64,000 bases of DNA from an uncultured Desulfobacter sp. (lineage in GTDB: Bacteria; Desulfobacterota; Desulfobacteria; Desulfobacterales; Desulfobacteraceae): positions 2,590,001 through 2,654,000 of the forward strand of contig NZ_OY762614.1 in the NCBI RefSeq assembly GCF_963666145.1. Reading direction: 5' to 3'. The notes beneath the pieces are model-generated. The model ran no database searches. It saw nothing but the letters and a program-made list of their open reading frames with translations, and was not told the origin of the DNA. The number at the start of each line of letters is the position of its first letter. Within the stretch, counting starts at the first letter, position 1. This document shows positions 1 to 7,077 of the stretch, one piece after another. The translations under genes and the position numbers were made by a program.

Positions 1-103
1 CCCTGATTTTAGATGGAATCTGTAAATGATCCCTGATCAGCATATCCACAGGGATATTGTTCCTCAGTTCAAATAATTCCCGTGATGAAAACCTGTGCGC
101 CAT
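1..103 (-). CDS. N-terminal fragment of a mobile-element protein, possibly CHC2 zinc-finger type
   Basis: The gene runs off the left edge and only 34 codons are visible. The ATG at 103 is preceded by a good ribosome binding site (AAGGAGA, 8 bases upstream). The visible peptide starts MAHRFSSRELFELRNNIPVD. From memory this resembles the start of CHC2 zinc-finger (primase-like) proteins that occur in mobile segments of deltaproteobacteria, but the zinc ligands would lie outside the window, so the family is a guess. It lies on the same strand as the small zinc-finger gene at 347-697, and the two may belong to one element. Confidence 0.45.
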   Translation of the reverse strand, partial: MAHRFSSRELFELRNNIPVDMLIRDHLQIPSKIR

Positions 104-239
104 GAGACATCTCCTTATTTTTAGAATTTCAGATGCCTTTTTATATCACCGGCCAGGGTCGGTTGTCAGTTGCCTCTTGAACTGGGATGCTGATTACTCT
201 GTTTGTATCCATATATATTATCAATAACTTACGCACATG

Positions 240-337
240 ATGTCTCTTAGAATCAAAATCCGATTAGTATGTTCATATATCCTAATATTACAAGAAGTTA
301 CTCCAATCATGTCTCTTGAAATCAATATTCGATTAGT
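240..337. repeat. Two near-identical 29-bp direct repeats
   Basis: Copies at 240-268 and 309-337, offset 69 bases, agree at 25 of 29 positions (consensus ATGTCTCTT, two variable bases, AATCAA, then ATtCGATTAGT with small differences). They lie in the 243-base gap between two minus-strand genes. No gene is convincing here. Function unknown; they could be protein-binding sites or the remains of a duplication. Confidence 0.5.
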
Positions 338-346
338 CAGAGGCGT

Positions 347-697
347 TTATGGGAATTCTCGAATTTTTTCTTTGGTGTGGCTGATAACCTGGGTGACCAG
401 GTATTGGGCGATAATTGCCGGCTTGATACCGTATTCTATTTCAATAACTTCCAATGGTAGAACAGGCAATTTTCCGGATGTTTGAAGGTTCTCTGCCTCT
501 TCAAGCTTTTTTGCCAGATAATTATTTTTGGAGACAGCTTTATTTTTCCTGTTCCAGTTTTCACATTGCCTGCGATGAAGCTCATTTTGGCAAGCCGGGC
601 TACATGTTCTCTGCCTGCCTTTTTGTCTTACATCAGGAGCAAACCATTTTCGGCAAATAGAACAAGGGCGTTTTCCACGAGAATTCTTTGCCATCAT
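347..697 (-). CDS. Small cysteine-rich, zinc-finger-like protein
   Basis: The 116-residue product has paired cysteines near its N-terminus: CSIC at about 17-20 and CSPAC about 15 residues later, in a basic context (RQRTCSPAC), which suggests one zinc-binding knuckle. The C-terminal half is helical and charged. The ATG at 697 has GGAG five bases upstream and is followed by a second ATG. I recall similar proteins with a CxxC...RQxTCSPxCQ pattern in mobile segments of Desulfobacterales, often near CHC2-type proteins such as the fragment at 1-103. The function is unknown; nucleic acid binding is inference. Confidence 0.6.
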   Translation of the reverse strand: MMAKNSRGKRPCSICRKWFAPDVRQKGRQRTCSPACQNELHRRQCENWNRKNKAVSKNNYLAKKLEEAENLQTSGKLPVLPLEVIEIEYGIKPAIIAQYLVTQVISHTKEKIREFP

Positions 698-700
698 TTT

Positions 701-724
701 TCTCCAAGATTCGAATCAGGGAGA
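701..724. promoter_or_regulatory. 24-bp near-perfect palindrome upstream of the zinc-finger gene
   Basis: TCTCC...GATTCGAATC...GGGAGA: the two 12-base halves match at 10 positions as inverted repeats. It lies 4 bases before the start codon of the minus-strand gene at 347-697 and overlaps its ribosome binding site region, so it could be an operator or an RNA hairpin covering the start. Confidence 0.35.
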
Positions 725-754
725 TTATATGTAGCAAATTTTGAATGAATCAAC

Positions 755-830
755 GGCGGGGTCTATCGGCGGGATAGGCATGCGGGGTATGATTTTATGA
801 TTTTCTTGGCGGGGTATGGCGGCGGGGTAT
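755..830 (+). repeat. Cluster of five GGCGGGGTAT-like direct repeats
   Basis: Copies at 755-765, 768-775, 782-790, 808-817 and 821-830, spaced 13, 14, 26 and 13 bases apart. The last three keep GCGGGGTAT exactly. They lie in the 249-base gene-free stretch between the zinc-finger gene and the regulator at 947, just upstream of rep. They could be iterons, operator sites for the ribbon-helix-helix protein, or part of the phage origin. Confidence 0.6.
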
Positions 831-946
831 CTGGCCGTTACATTATTTCGTTATGAATATCGGGGATAAGCGTTACACTTTTTAAAGCTGGTCACTCTGA
901 TTCATCAGATGACCCTTGGGACTATTAGATTATTGGAATTATCCGC

Positions 947-1276
947 ATGAAATATTCATTAAAAGCCAAGTGGTTCAGTCCGGATAATTCTTCATTCTCT
1001 CCAAAACAAACATCTATCCGTTTGCCCATTCTGTCAGCAGCCAAAATTGATGCGCTCTGTGCAATGTTTCCGAGTATGACGAAAAGTTCAATTATTAATG
1101 ACTTAATCATAGAGGCGCTTGAATCGTTTGCAACGGAGCTTGAAACAGAACCCGGCAGTACACGGGGTTATAAAAATCTATCTGATGAAAATATCAGTGA
1201 GAAAGCATTATTTGAGAAATTAACACAGCATTACTTAGGCGTGCATTTTGAAAATATAGAAGAACTTGAAGAATAG
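947..1276 (+). CDS. Ribbon-helix-helix type regulator, putative
   Basis: A 109-residue protein. Residues about 23-63 fit the Arc/MetJ ribbon-helix-helix pattern: a short strand (TSIRLPI), a first helix (SAAKIDALCAMF) and a second helix beginning after a turn (TKSSIINDLIIEALESFA). The C-terminal part is acidic. It is the first plus-strand phage gene, directly upstream of rep and downstream of a repeat cluster that it might bind. The fold call is from pattern only. A role in phage copy number or lysogeny control is inference. Confidence 0.55.
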   Translation: MKYSLKAKWFSPDNSSFSPKQTSIRLPILSAAKIDALCAMFPSMTKSSIINDLIIEALESFATELETEPGSTRGYKNLSDENISEKALFEKLTQHYLGVHFENIEELEE

Positions 1277-1277
1277 A

Positions 1278-1307
1278 AAAGGCCGGGAGCGCCAACTCCC
1301 GACCTTT
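1278..1307. terminator. Hairpin between the regulator and rep
   Basis: The arms AAAGGCCGGGAG and CTCCCGACCTTT pair with one mismatch around the loop CGCCAA. On the plus strand it is followed by A-rich sequence, not a T-run, so it may act as a weak terminator, or as an origin or packaging hairpin of the single-stranded phage genome. Confidence 0.45.
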
Positions 1308-1343
1308 AAAAAACAGTAAAACCCTCGGTCAAAGGAATTTTAC

Positions 1344-2627
1344 ATGCCATCCATTAATAAGGATCATAAACTCAGATGTCAACCGTCTCTTATATCCGAC
1401 GCTGAAACGACCACGCGCGTCAGCGCGGGGGCGTTCAGCGACGGGGTACAGGCCCTTATAACATGTACCCCCCAATTAGTCAGTTTAAGTAACGTCTATT
1501 CAAACATAGATACCTTGCATTTGTCCCTTTATGCAGATCTTTCAGATTCAATTATCCTGGAAGAAATTGAAAAGGCCCGTGCGGTTGCCAGAGAATTTGA
1601 ACAAGATTGTGTCCCATTCACCTATTTTTCAAATCAATGGAATGTTCACCGGTCCGGCAGGCGGTTTTTCACCTATCATATCTCAATGGCCGACACCCAT
1701 GTTTATTTCAATAACCGCTCTGTGCATGGCAATTTCCCCACCTGCTTAATAGAAATCGGTTCTATGTCCTCCCATCTGCCTGGGGCCTTTGAAGTCTATG
1801 AACAGGTCCTCAAATATTTAAAATCCTGTGACATTTCAATCAAAAGACACCATGTCACCCGGGTTGATTTATCCACTGATTTTGTAAATGTCGATTTCAG
1901 CCAGCTGGAGTTACACCACATGGAAAAATGGATCACCCGTGCCGTGTCGTCCAGCGTCCATTTTACAGGCCGCACCATCTCCGGGATGTCAATCGGCAAA
2001 GGCAACTTGATGTGCCGGATATATAACAAGCGCACAGAATTAAAAGTCAAACGGGCCACGGCCAAAGAAGATTTCTTTAACCGGCAATGGGGCCTTAATT
2101 CCCGGGATCAAACAACACCGGTTGTCAGGGTTGAGTTTCAATACCGGCGTGAAGCCTTAACAGAATTCAAGACCGATGACCTTGAACGAATAGAAACCCT
2201 GTCAGACCTTAAAAAATCCCTGAACGGCCTGTGGGCGTACTCATCAAAGCTTTGGGCCAAACACTGTGAACACGACGTTGACAGATCCAATAATAATCAA
2301 TCCCGTGATGCCGTTACCTCCCCTTTCTGGAAACTCGTCCAGCTTGTTTCATTTGACGGTGATAACCCAAATCTGTGGAGGAAACGCGAAAAAGCTCAAT
2401 ATGACAATGTTGAAGCCTTAATTGATCAGGGCGTCGGCTGCCTTATCTCTGCCTGTGCCGCATCCCTCAAAAGCGTAGACGATTTCAGGCAGATCGCAAC
2501 AATGGCTTCAAGTCGGGTCTGGAGAGAGTTGCAGTTCCGGCTCAATCATTACGAGGAAGAACTGTTCCAAAAAGTACAGATCGTTTTTAACCGCAATAAT
2601 TTAAACCCGGTCGGTGTACCGGGATAA
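1344..2627 (+). CDS. Rolling-circle replication initiation protein (Rep)
   Basis: A 427-residue protein of the replication initiation factor type found in filamentous phages and small plasmids, which nicks the double-strand origin and starts rolling-circle synthesis. Supporting segments include RVDLSTDF at about 173-180, RIYNKRTEL and RVEFQYRREAL, in the usual order of the Rep_trans-like family; these residues surround the metal-binding and catalytic region. AAAGGA lies 8 bases before the ATG. It is followed after 23 bases by a small gene, as rep is followed by an ssDNA-binding protein in inoviruses. The nicking tyrosine cannot be assigned by eye. Confidence 0.8.
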   Translation: MPSINKDHKLRCQPSLISDAETTTRVSAGAFSDGVQALITCTPQLVSLSNVYSNIDTLHLSLYADLSDSIILEEIEKARAVAREFEQDCVPFTYFSNQWNVHRSGRRFFTYHISMADTHVYFNNRSVHGNFPTCLIEIGSMSSHLPGAFEVYEQVLKYLKSCDISIKRHHVTRVDLSTDFVNVDFSQLELHHMEKWITRAVSSSVHFTGRTISGMSIGKGNLMCRIYNKRTELKVKRATAKEDFFNRQWGLNSRDQTTPVVRVEFQYRREALTEFKTDDLERIETLSDLKKSLNGLWAYSSKLWAKHCEHDVDRSNNNQSRDAVTSPFWKLVQLVSFDGDNPNLWRKREKAQYDNVEALIDQGVGCLISACAASLKSVDDFRQIATMASSRVWRELQFRLNHYEEELFQKVQIVFNRNNLNPVGVPG

Positions 2628-2650
2628 CACGCAACAAAGGAGCTTAAAAC

Positions 2651-2944
2651 ATGGCTGCAACAGCAGAAAAATTGTCAGACGAAAAAAGAGTCGTTCCCAT
2701 GGCAACCATTCCCATGGGCTTATCCGTAAAAGGGTTGATTATGGAGAAGATTGCCGGGTCCACGATCAAAGGAGATGAAACGTTTCACCTGGCCGTTGCC
2801 GTCAAAGGTCTGGAAAAATTTTTGAAAATAAAAGTTTCCAAGGAGATCTTTGACAATTCAACGGAGATGACGCCCTATTCCCATTCCATCTCGTTTCAGG
2901 AATTTAATGGCCGTGTTTACTGGCAGGAACAGGAAAACGACTAA
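2651..2944 (+). CDS. Small phage protein, possible ssDNA-binding protein (pV analogue)
   Basis: A 97-residue protein with a good ribosome binding site (AAAGGAG, 8 bases before ATG). No signal peptide or membrane segment is visible. The position directly after rep and before the structural genes is where filamentous phages encode the single-strand DNA-binding protein, and the alternating hydrophobic and polar C-terminal half would suit a beta-barrel, but no motif proves this. The function is assigned by position only. The 3' flank holds a long-loop inverted repeat, TGTCCCTC at 2970-2977 and GAGGGACA at 3003-3010. Confidence 0.5.
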   Translation: MAATAEKLSDEKRVVPMATIPMGLSVKGLIMEKIAGSTIKGDETFHLAVAVKGLEKFLKIKVSKEIFDNSTEMTPYSHSISFQEFNGRVYWQEQEND

Positions 2945-3065
2945 TGCGGACAACCCGCAACCCATGTGCTGTCCCTCTTTTTCCTGTTTTTCAACATGAA
3001 TTGAGGGACACGGCACTGATTTGGATAGGTGCGTTATGATCAATGGCAACTGTTTTCGGGGCTAT

Positions 3066-3153
3066 ATGAAACAAATATTATATTTTTTGATTGGTTTCTG
3101 CATTCCATTTATTTGGTTTTCTCTCGCTTATTCTGCTGAAATTTGTTCATCTA
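3066..3153 (+). pseudogene. Severed 5' end (signal peptide) of the phage attachment protein gene
   Basis: ATG at 3066 begins a classic signal peptide (MKQILYFLIGF, hydrophobic core, then SLAYSA) and the reading frame is cut after 29 codons by the IS3 element at 3154. Removing 3154-4534 (the IS plus one CTA copy) restores one open frame of 462 residues running into the coding sequence that ends at 5835. An in-frame ATG at 3036 would add ten residues. As it stands the fragment meets a stop codon (TAG) just inside the IS end. Confidence 0.8.
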
Positions 3154-3315
3154 TATAGTGGACCCCAATGTCAAGACAGTTTTTTTTAAATTTAAGCGTC
3201 ATAGTCGGATTTTTCTCGGTGCCCAGCGGAAGTGGAAGCCAGGTCCTGAGAATGGGCACCATAAAAACTGCCCGTCGGAAGGGGTTGGCTTCCGCTGGAG
3301 CGGGTTCTGGCTTCT

Positions 3316-4206
3316 TCATCCCACAAGACTTAACTGATTTTCGCCATAATACACTTCGGCAGGCGTCTGGCCGTTAAAACTTTGGTGAGGTCGTTCATTG
3401 TTGTAAAAATCAAAGTATTTTTTCAGGGAGTTGCGCAACTGTTCAACAGAACGAAATTCATTTACATAAATTTCTTCATACTTCACACTGCGCCACAGTC
3501 GTTCGATGAAAATATTATCGAGACATCGGCCTTTTCCATCCATGCTGATTTTAATGTCCTTATCTTTCAATACTTTTGTAAACTCGTGACTTGTGTATTG
3601 AGATCCTTGATCCGTGTTGAATATATAGGGTGTTCCATGACATCGTAACGCTCTCTCCAAAGAGGATATACAAAACTCGTTGTCCATGGTTATTGATAGT
3701 TCCCAGGAGAGAACATGACGACTATACCAATCCATGACCGCCGTCAAATAAACGAAGCCACCAGAAAGTGGAATATATGTTATATCCGTACACCACACCT
3801 GATTTGATCTGGTTACTTCAACGTTCCTCAAAAGATATGGATACACTTTATTTTGGGGATGAGCCTTGCTGGTATTTGGTTTCGGTGCAATGGACTGAAT
3901 TCCCATTTTCCGCATCAGTCGTTGAACCCGTTTGCGGTTAATCTTATATCCGTTACGCCTGAGGGCATTACGAATTTGGCGGGTGCCATAAAAAGGATGG
4001 GCGGTATATTCATTGTCAATCAACCTCATGAATTCCAAATTTGTAGGCGTTTCCTGTCCAGTCAGGCCTTTACGGTAATAGATAGAACGTGGGAGCCCTA
4101 TCAGTTCACATTGCCTTTGAATACTGAGTTTGGAGTTCTTGGGTTGAATCCGCTGTCTTTTCTCTTCAATACTCATCAGAGGTGCCCGCTGTTTTTTTTT
4201 AGCCAA
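3316..4206 (-). CDS. IS3-family transposase, OrfB (DDE catalytic part)
   Basis: 296 residues with the rve integrase core. The catalytic triad is visible as D141 (CTDITYIPL), D199 (FNTDQGSQY) and E235 (NIFIERLW), with the D-35-E spacing typical of IS3 OrfB. An N-terminal HTH_21-like region (EYTAHPFYGTRQI) precedes it. It starts inside the end of orfA in the -1 frame and is expected to be made mainly as an OrfAB fusion. Confidence 0.93.
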   Translation of the reverse strand: MAKKKQRAPLMSIEEKRQRIQPKNSKLSIQRQCELIGLPRSIYYRKGLTGQETPTNLEFMRLIDNEYTAHPFYGTRQIRNALRRNGYKINRKRVQRLMRKMGIQSIAPKPNTSKAHPQNKVYPYLLRNVEVTRSNQVWCTDITYIPLSGGFVYLTAVMDWYSRHVLSWELSITMDNEFCISSLERALRCHGTPYIFNTDQGSQYTSHEFTKVLKDKDIKISMDGKGRCLDNIFIERLWRSVKYEEIYVNEFRSVEQLRNSLKKYFDFYNNERPHQSFNGQTPAEVYYGENQLSLVG

Positions 4207-4457
4207 TCCAGTTCTACCTGGAGTTGGCCGACCTTTTGATATAAACGGTCCCGTTCAATCTCTGTTTCTTTGGTTTGTTTTGCCTGGCTATTGCCAAATA
4301 CCAATGGAAGGGCTTCTATTGCTTCCTTTTTCCATCTATTTACAAGGCTTGTATGAATACCGAACTCAGAGGCAATCTCATTGACAGTTTGATTCCCTTT
4401 TATGGCTGCCAATGCGACCTTACTTTTTAATTCTTTACTGTAGTTTTTCCGTTTCAA
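4176..4457 (-). CDS. IS3-family transposase, OrfA (helix-turn-helix part)
   Basis: 93 residues: an N-terminal helix-turn-helix (KSKVALAAIKGNQTVNEIAS, then HTSLVNRWKK) that would bind the inverted repeats, followed by a leucine-zipper-like coil (ETEIERDRLYQKVGQLQVEL). Start is TTG at 4457 with AAAGGG about 8 bases upstream. It overlaps orfB by 31 bases. Confidence 0.9.
   Translation of the reverse strand: MKRKNYSKELKSKVALAAIKGNQTVNEIASEFGIHTSLVNRWKKEAIEALPLVFGNSQAKQTKETEIERDRLYQKVGQLQVELDWLKKNSGHL
4190..4206 (-). promoter_or_regulatory. Putative -1 programmed frameshift site between orfA and orfB
   Basis: On the minus strand a run of about ten A residues follows GGCT and precedes CAGCGGG, inside the orfA/orfB overlap. 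Long A-runs of this kind are the usual slippery sites that produce the OrfAB transposase in IS3 elements. Confidence 0.7.
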
Positions 4458-4458
4458 A

Positions 4459-5835
4459 ATGAATCCCTTTCTGGTTTCTGGACTGTTATATTTTATCTTA
4501 ACATCTTGTCCAGTTTTCGGGGTCCACTATACTATGACACCTGGACAATTTAATGTTCAACCTTTGAATTCCACTGTTAATTTAAATTTTGTGGGTACTT
4601 TTGTTGGGTCTGGTAGTGCAACTGCCTTAGCTGATGCGATATATGCCCCAACAGGAGCCCAAAGTTATGCTTGTGGTTTATCGTTTACCTATACAACTCA
4701 GGTTAATGGTGTAACTTGGCATATAAGGTGTACAAAAGTCGGGCCTTATTCTGATTCTCCTATTTATTATGGTTTTGAGACTTATGGTTCTGGGGATTCA
4801 GTTTCTGATTGTGCTGGTCCCCCGCCTGTTGATACTGATGGCGACGGCATATCAGATGATGTTGATTTAAAACCCGAATCATCAGAATCCTATAAAGCCG
4901 CCATTGTTTCCGTCTGTTACGATGAAAATAATAAAGTCGTTGCCGGTATTATCCAAGACGGTGAAGGCAATCAATATTTGTTTGGCACAATGCCCACCGA
5001 CTTTGAAGGTTATACAATTGATTCGGTTACCGGGGATCTTGTAACCTATCAAACCGCCGAAGATCTTGCCGCATCCTTAGAAAAATTAGACATTGATGAT
5101 TTAAACATTACCCAAAAAAACAGCCCTGTTGAGATTCAGGATGACGGCACGATTATCCCCGGGTCCACCGATCCCTTCAAAGATTATAGAGACGCTGAAG
5201 ATGATCAGACACAAGCAAAAAAACCGGAAACCCAGCAAGCCCCGTCAGAACAACCGGATTCAAATGATGCCGATTCAGGCCGTTTGGATAAAATCATTAA
5301 GAACACCGCGTCAACCAATACAAATTTAGAAAATATCCAAAAATATTTAGGTATAACGAACGATTATCTTGCCAAGATCAATGATAAAGCAGGAAAAACC
5401 TCTTCCACATCATCCGGCGGCGCTGTTGTTTCCGTAAACACACCCACCGCCGATGAAATAGGTCAGGCCGTTGGAGATAATTTGATAGACTCCGGCCAAA
5501 CCATAGATACGACCATCACAGATAATATCCCTGCCCTGGACGAAACAGACACCTTAACGGCAATCAAAACAAAATACTCTGACAGATATGATCTGTTCAT
5601 CTCCACGGTAAAAGAGTCCGATCTGTTCAGTCTTCCTTTTGACATCTTTGCCGGTCCGTCAGGTTCCGGTTCTTCTGTACAAACCGTTGATATTGGCAAA
5701 TGGGGTTCTTCCAGCGAACAAACGGCCTCTATAGATTATTCGGATTACGACAATGTCTGGGGAATTTTACGGTCCGTTCTTTTGTTAGTGACAAGCTTTG
5801 CATGCTTTAAAATTCTGGTTCTGAAAAAGGCATAA
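4459..5835 (+). CDS. Phage attachment (pIII-like) protein, now with an IS-derived N-terminus
   Basis: The 458-residue frame begins inside the IS (ATG at 4459, no clear ribosome binding site). Its first 25 residues are translated from the IS end and happen to be hydrophobic (FLVSGLLYFILTS). From residue 26 on it is the mature phage protein. It shows a calcium-type acidic repeat (DTDGDGISDDVD, about residue 130), a long Ser/Thr/Asp-rich middle and a single C-terminal membrane segment followed by KK, as in adsorption proteins anchored in the inner membrane before assembly. Position between the small protein and the pVI-like gene agrees. The original start was at 3066. Whether the hybrid is expressed and exported is unknown. 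Confidence 0.7.
   Translation: MNPFLVSGLLYFILTSCPVFGVHYTMTPGQFNVQPLNSTVNLNFVGTFVGSGSATALADAIYAPTGAQSYACGLSFTYTTQVNGVTWHIRCTKVGPYSDSPIYYGFETYGSGDSVSDCAGPPPVDTDGDGISDDVDLKPESSESYKAAIVSVCYDENNKVVAGIIQDGEGNQYLFGTMPTDFEGYTIDSVTGDLVTYQTAEDLAASLEKLDIDDLNITQKNSPVEIQDDGTIIPGSTDPFKDYRDAEDDQTQAKKPETQQAPSEQPDSNDADSGRLDKIIKNTASTNTNLENIQKYLGITNDYLAKINDKAGKTSSTSSGGAVVSVNTPTADEIGQAVGDNLIDSGQTIDTTITDNIPALDETDTLTAIKTKYSDRYDLFISTVKESDLFSLPFDIFAGPSGSGSSVQTVDIGKWGSSSEQTASIDYSDYDNVWGILRSVLLLVTSFACFKILVLKKA
4506..4533 (+). promoter_or_regulatory. Possible outward promoter formed at the IS end
   Basis: TTGTCC at 4506-4511 and TATACT at 4528-4533 are separated by 16 bases. The -10-like hexamer is completed by the target-site base next to the IS. 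Such junction promoters are known for IS3-family ends. It would point into the downstream phage genes, which otherwise lost their upstream promoter. Confidence 0.4.
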
Positions 5836-5836
5836 C

Positions 5837-6169
5837 ATGATTCATAAAATAATAGATTTCTGTTCCAATTTCTGGGGAATGCTCACCGACTTTGTCAATT
5901 GGGTTCTTGACGGCATCTTATACCTGTTGTCCGAAATTGTTTATCTGAGTATGGATGCATTCTTCAGCATCATTGAAACCATTATTTCAGCGATCGACTT
6001 CGCCCAGGTCACCGCCCTGTCTTCATTCGGGAACTGGAACCTTTTACCGGATCAGATTTTATACATCCTCTACAAGCTGAACATTGCCCAATGCCTGAGC
6101 ATGCTGGCCGCAGCCTGTCTGATCCGTTTGACCCTGAACCTTATTCCGGCAGCATTCACAAGGGTCTAA
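5837..6169 (+). CDS. Phage minor coat/assembly membrane protein (pVI-like, DUF2523 type)
   Basis: 110 residues with several hydrophobic stretches (WVLDGILYLLSEIVYL, FFSIIETIISAI and a C-terminal membrane segment). It sits one base after the attachment protein stop and two bases before zot, the invariant place of pVI/DUF2523 proteins in inoviruses, which cap the virion end together with pIII. The assignment is by topology and position, since these proteins diverge quickly. Confidence 0.7.
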   Translation: MIHKIIDFCSNFWGMLTDFVNWVLDGILYLLSEIVYLSMDAFFSIIETIISAIDFAQVTALSSFGNWNLLPDQILYILYKLNIAQCLSMLAAACLIRLTLNLIPAAFTRV

Positions 6170-6171
6170 CC

Positions 6172-7077
6172 ATGATTTCCTGTTACGAAGGACTTCCCGG
6201 TGCCGGTAAAACCTATGATGCCATGCGCAAACTCCTGGACAACCTTTCCCAGGGCAGACGCATTTTAACGAACATCTCCGGCCCGGATCAGGAAGAAAAA
6301 CAGGAAATCATAAAACACTTCCTCAATCTTGAAGACAGTCAGCTCAAAGAAAGACTTGTCGCTCTGCCAAATCACCAGATCACCGAATTCTGGGACCATA
6401 CCAGCCCGGGTGATCTGGTCATCATTGACGAAGCCCAGAATTTCTTTAATTCCCGGGACTGGCAAACCAAAACAAACCGGGCATTCGGCAAATGGGCCAG
6501 TGAACACCGTCATATGGGCGTTGACCTTATCCTGATCACCCAAAACGTTGAACGTATCGAAAGCTCTGTCAGGTCCTTGATTGAATTTACCTACCGTTAC
6601 AAAAAGCTGAACATGTTCGGCAACCTGGTCAAGAAAAAATATGTCCGCTTTTGCTATTACGGCCCCTCCCTTGATCAAATCGGCCAGAAAACCTGTTCCT
6701 ATGACCCCAAAATATTCAAGTGCTACAAAAGCTATTTTAAGGATGGCACCAAAGAAATAGGCATTGAAAAACCGGCCAATATCCTGAAACACCCCATATT
6801 TTATGCAATCCCCTTTGTCCTGGGCCTGTTCATCTATTTTTTAAGCCAGTCAAGCCTGTTAAGCGGTGACCTGTTCGGCACCCAGGCGATTTCAGATTCC
6901 ATTGAAGAAAGAAGACAGCAATCTTTAACCCAAGATCATCAGCCAGACACCCCGGATCATGAACCGGGATATTCCGGCCAGGCAGCTCCTTTAACGGACT
7001 ACGTATTGGTAGGCGTGATTAATTCAAAAAAGATTTTTAAATCAAAAATCGACGGATCTATTTTGGTGACCCAATGA
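6172..7077 (+). CDS. zot: Zot-family assembly ATPase (pI analogue)
   Basis: 301 residues from the ATG at 6172, two bases after the previous stop; an upstream in-frame start would overlap the pVI-like gene and is less likely. A Walker A motif (GLPGAGKT, 7-14), a Walker B-like segment (LVIIDEAQ, 82-89) and one membrane helix (about 208-226) give the standard Zot layout: cytoplasmic ATPase, membrane span, periplasmic tail. The protein drives phage extrusion and meets the secretin encoded next. Its end overlaps the secretin start by 4 bases (ATGA). Confidence 0.92.
   Translation: MISCYEGLPGAGKTYDAMRKLLDNLSQGRRILTNISGPDQEEKQEIIKHFLNLEDSQLKERLVALPNHQITEFWDHTSPGDLVIIDEAQNFFNSRDWQTKTNRAFGKWASEHRHMGVDLILITQNVERIESSVRSLIEFTYRYKKLNMFGNLVKKKYVRFCYYGPSLDQIGQKTCSYDPKIFKCYKSYFKDGTKEIGIEKPANILKHPIFYAIPFVLGLFIYFLSQSSLLSGDLFGTQAISDSIEERRQQSLTQDHQPDTPDHEPGYSGQAAPLTDYVLVGVINSKKIFKSKIDGSILVTQ

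Larger units (their letters stand above)
3154..4531 (-). mobile_element. IS3-family insertion sequence
   Basis: 1378 bp, bounded by inverted repeats that both start TATAGTGGACCCC (3154-3166 and the complement of 4519-4531). CTA is duplicated at 3151-3153 and 4532-4534, the 3-bp target duplication expected for IS3-family elements. It carries two overlapping minus-strand reading frames, orfA and orfB, joined by a putative programmed frameshift. Both frames are intact, so the element may still be mobile. It is inserted in the phage attachment protein gene. Confidence 0.93.

Noticed and set aside
6091..6171. Upstream in-frame start for zot
   Set aside because: It would overlap the pVI-like gene by about 80 bases; the ATG at 6172 places Walker A at the position normal for Zot proteins.
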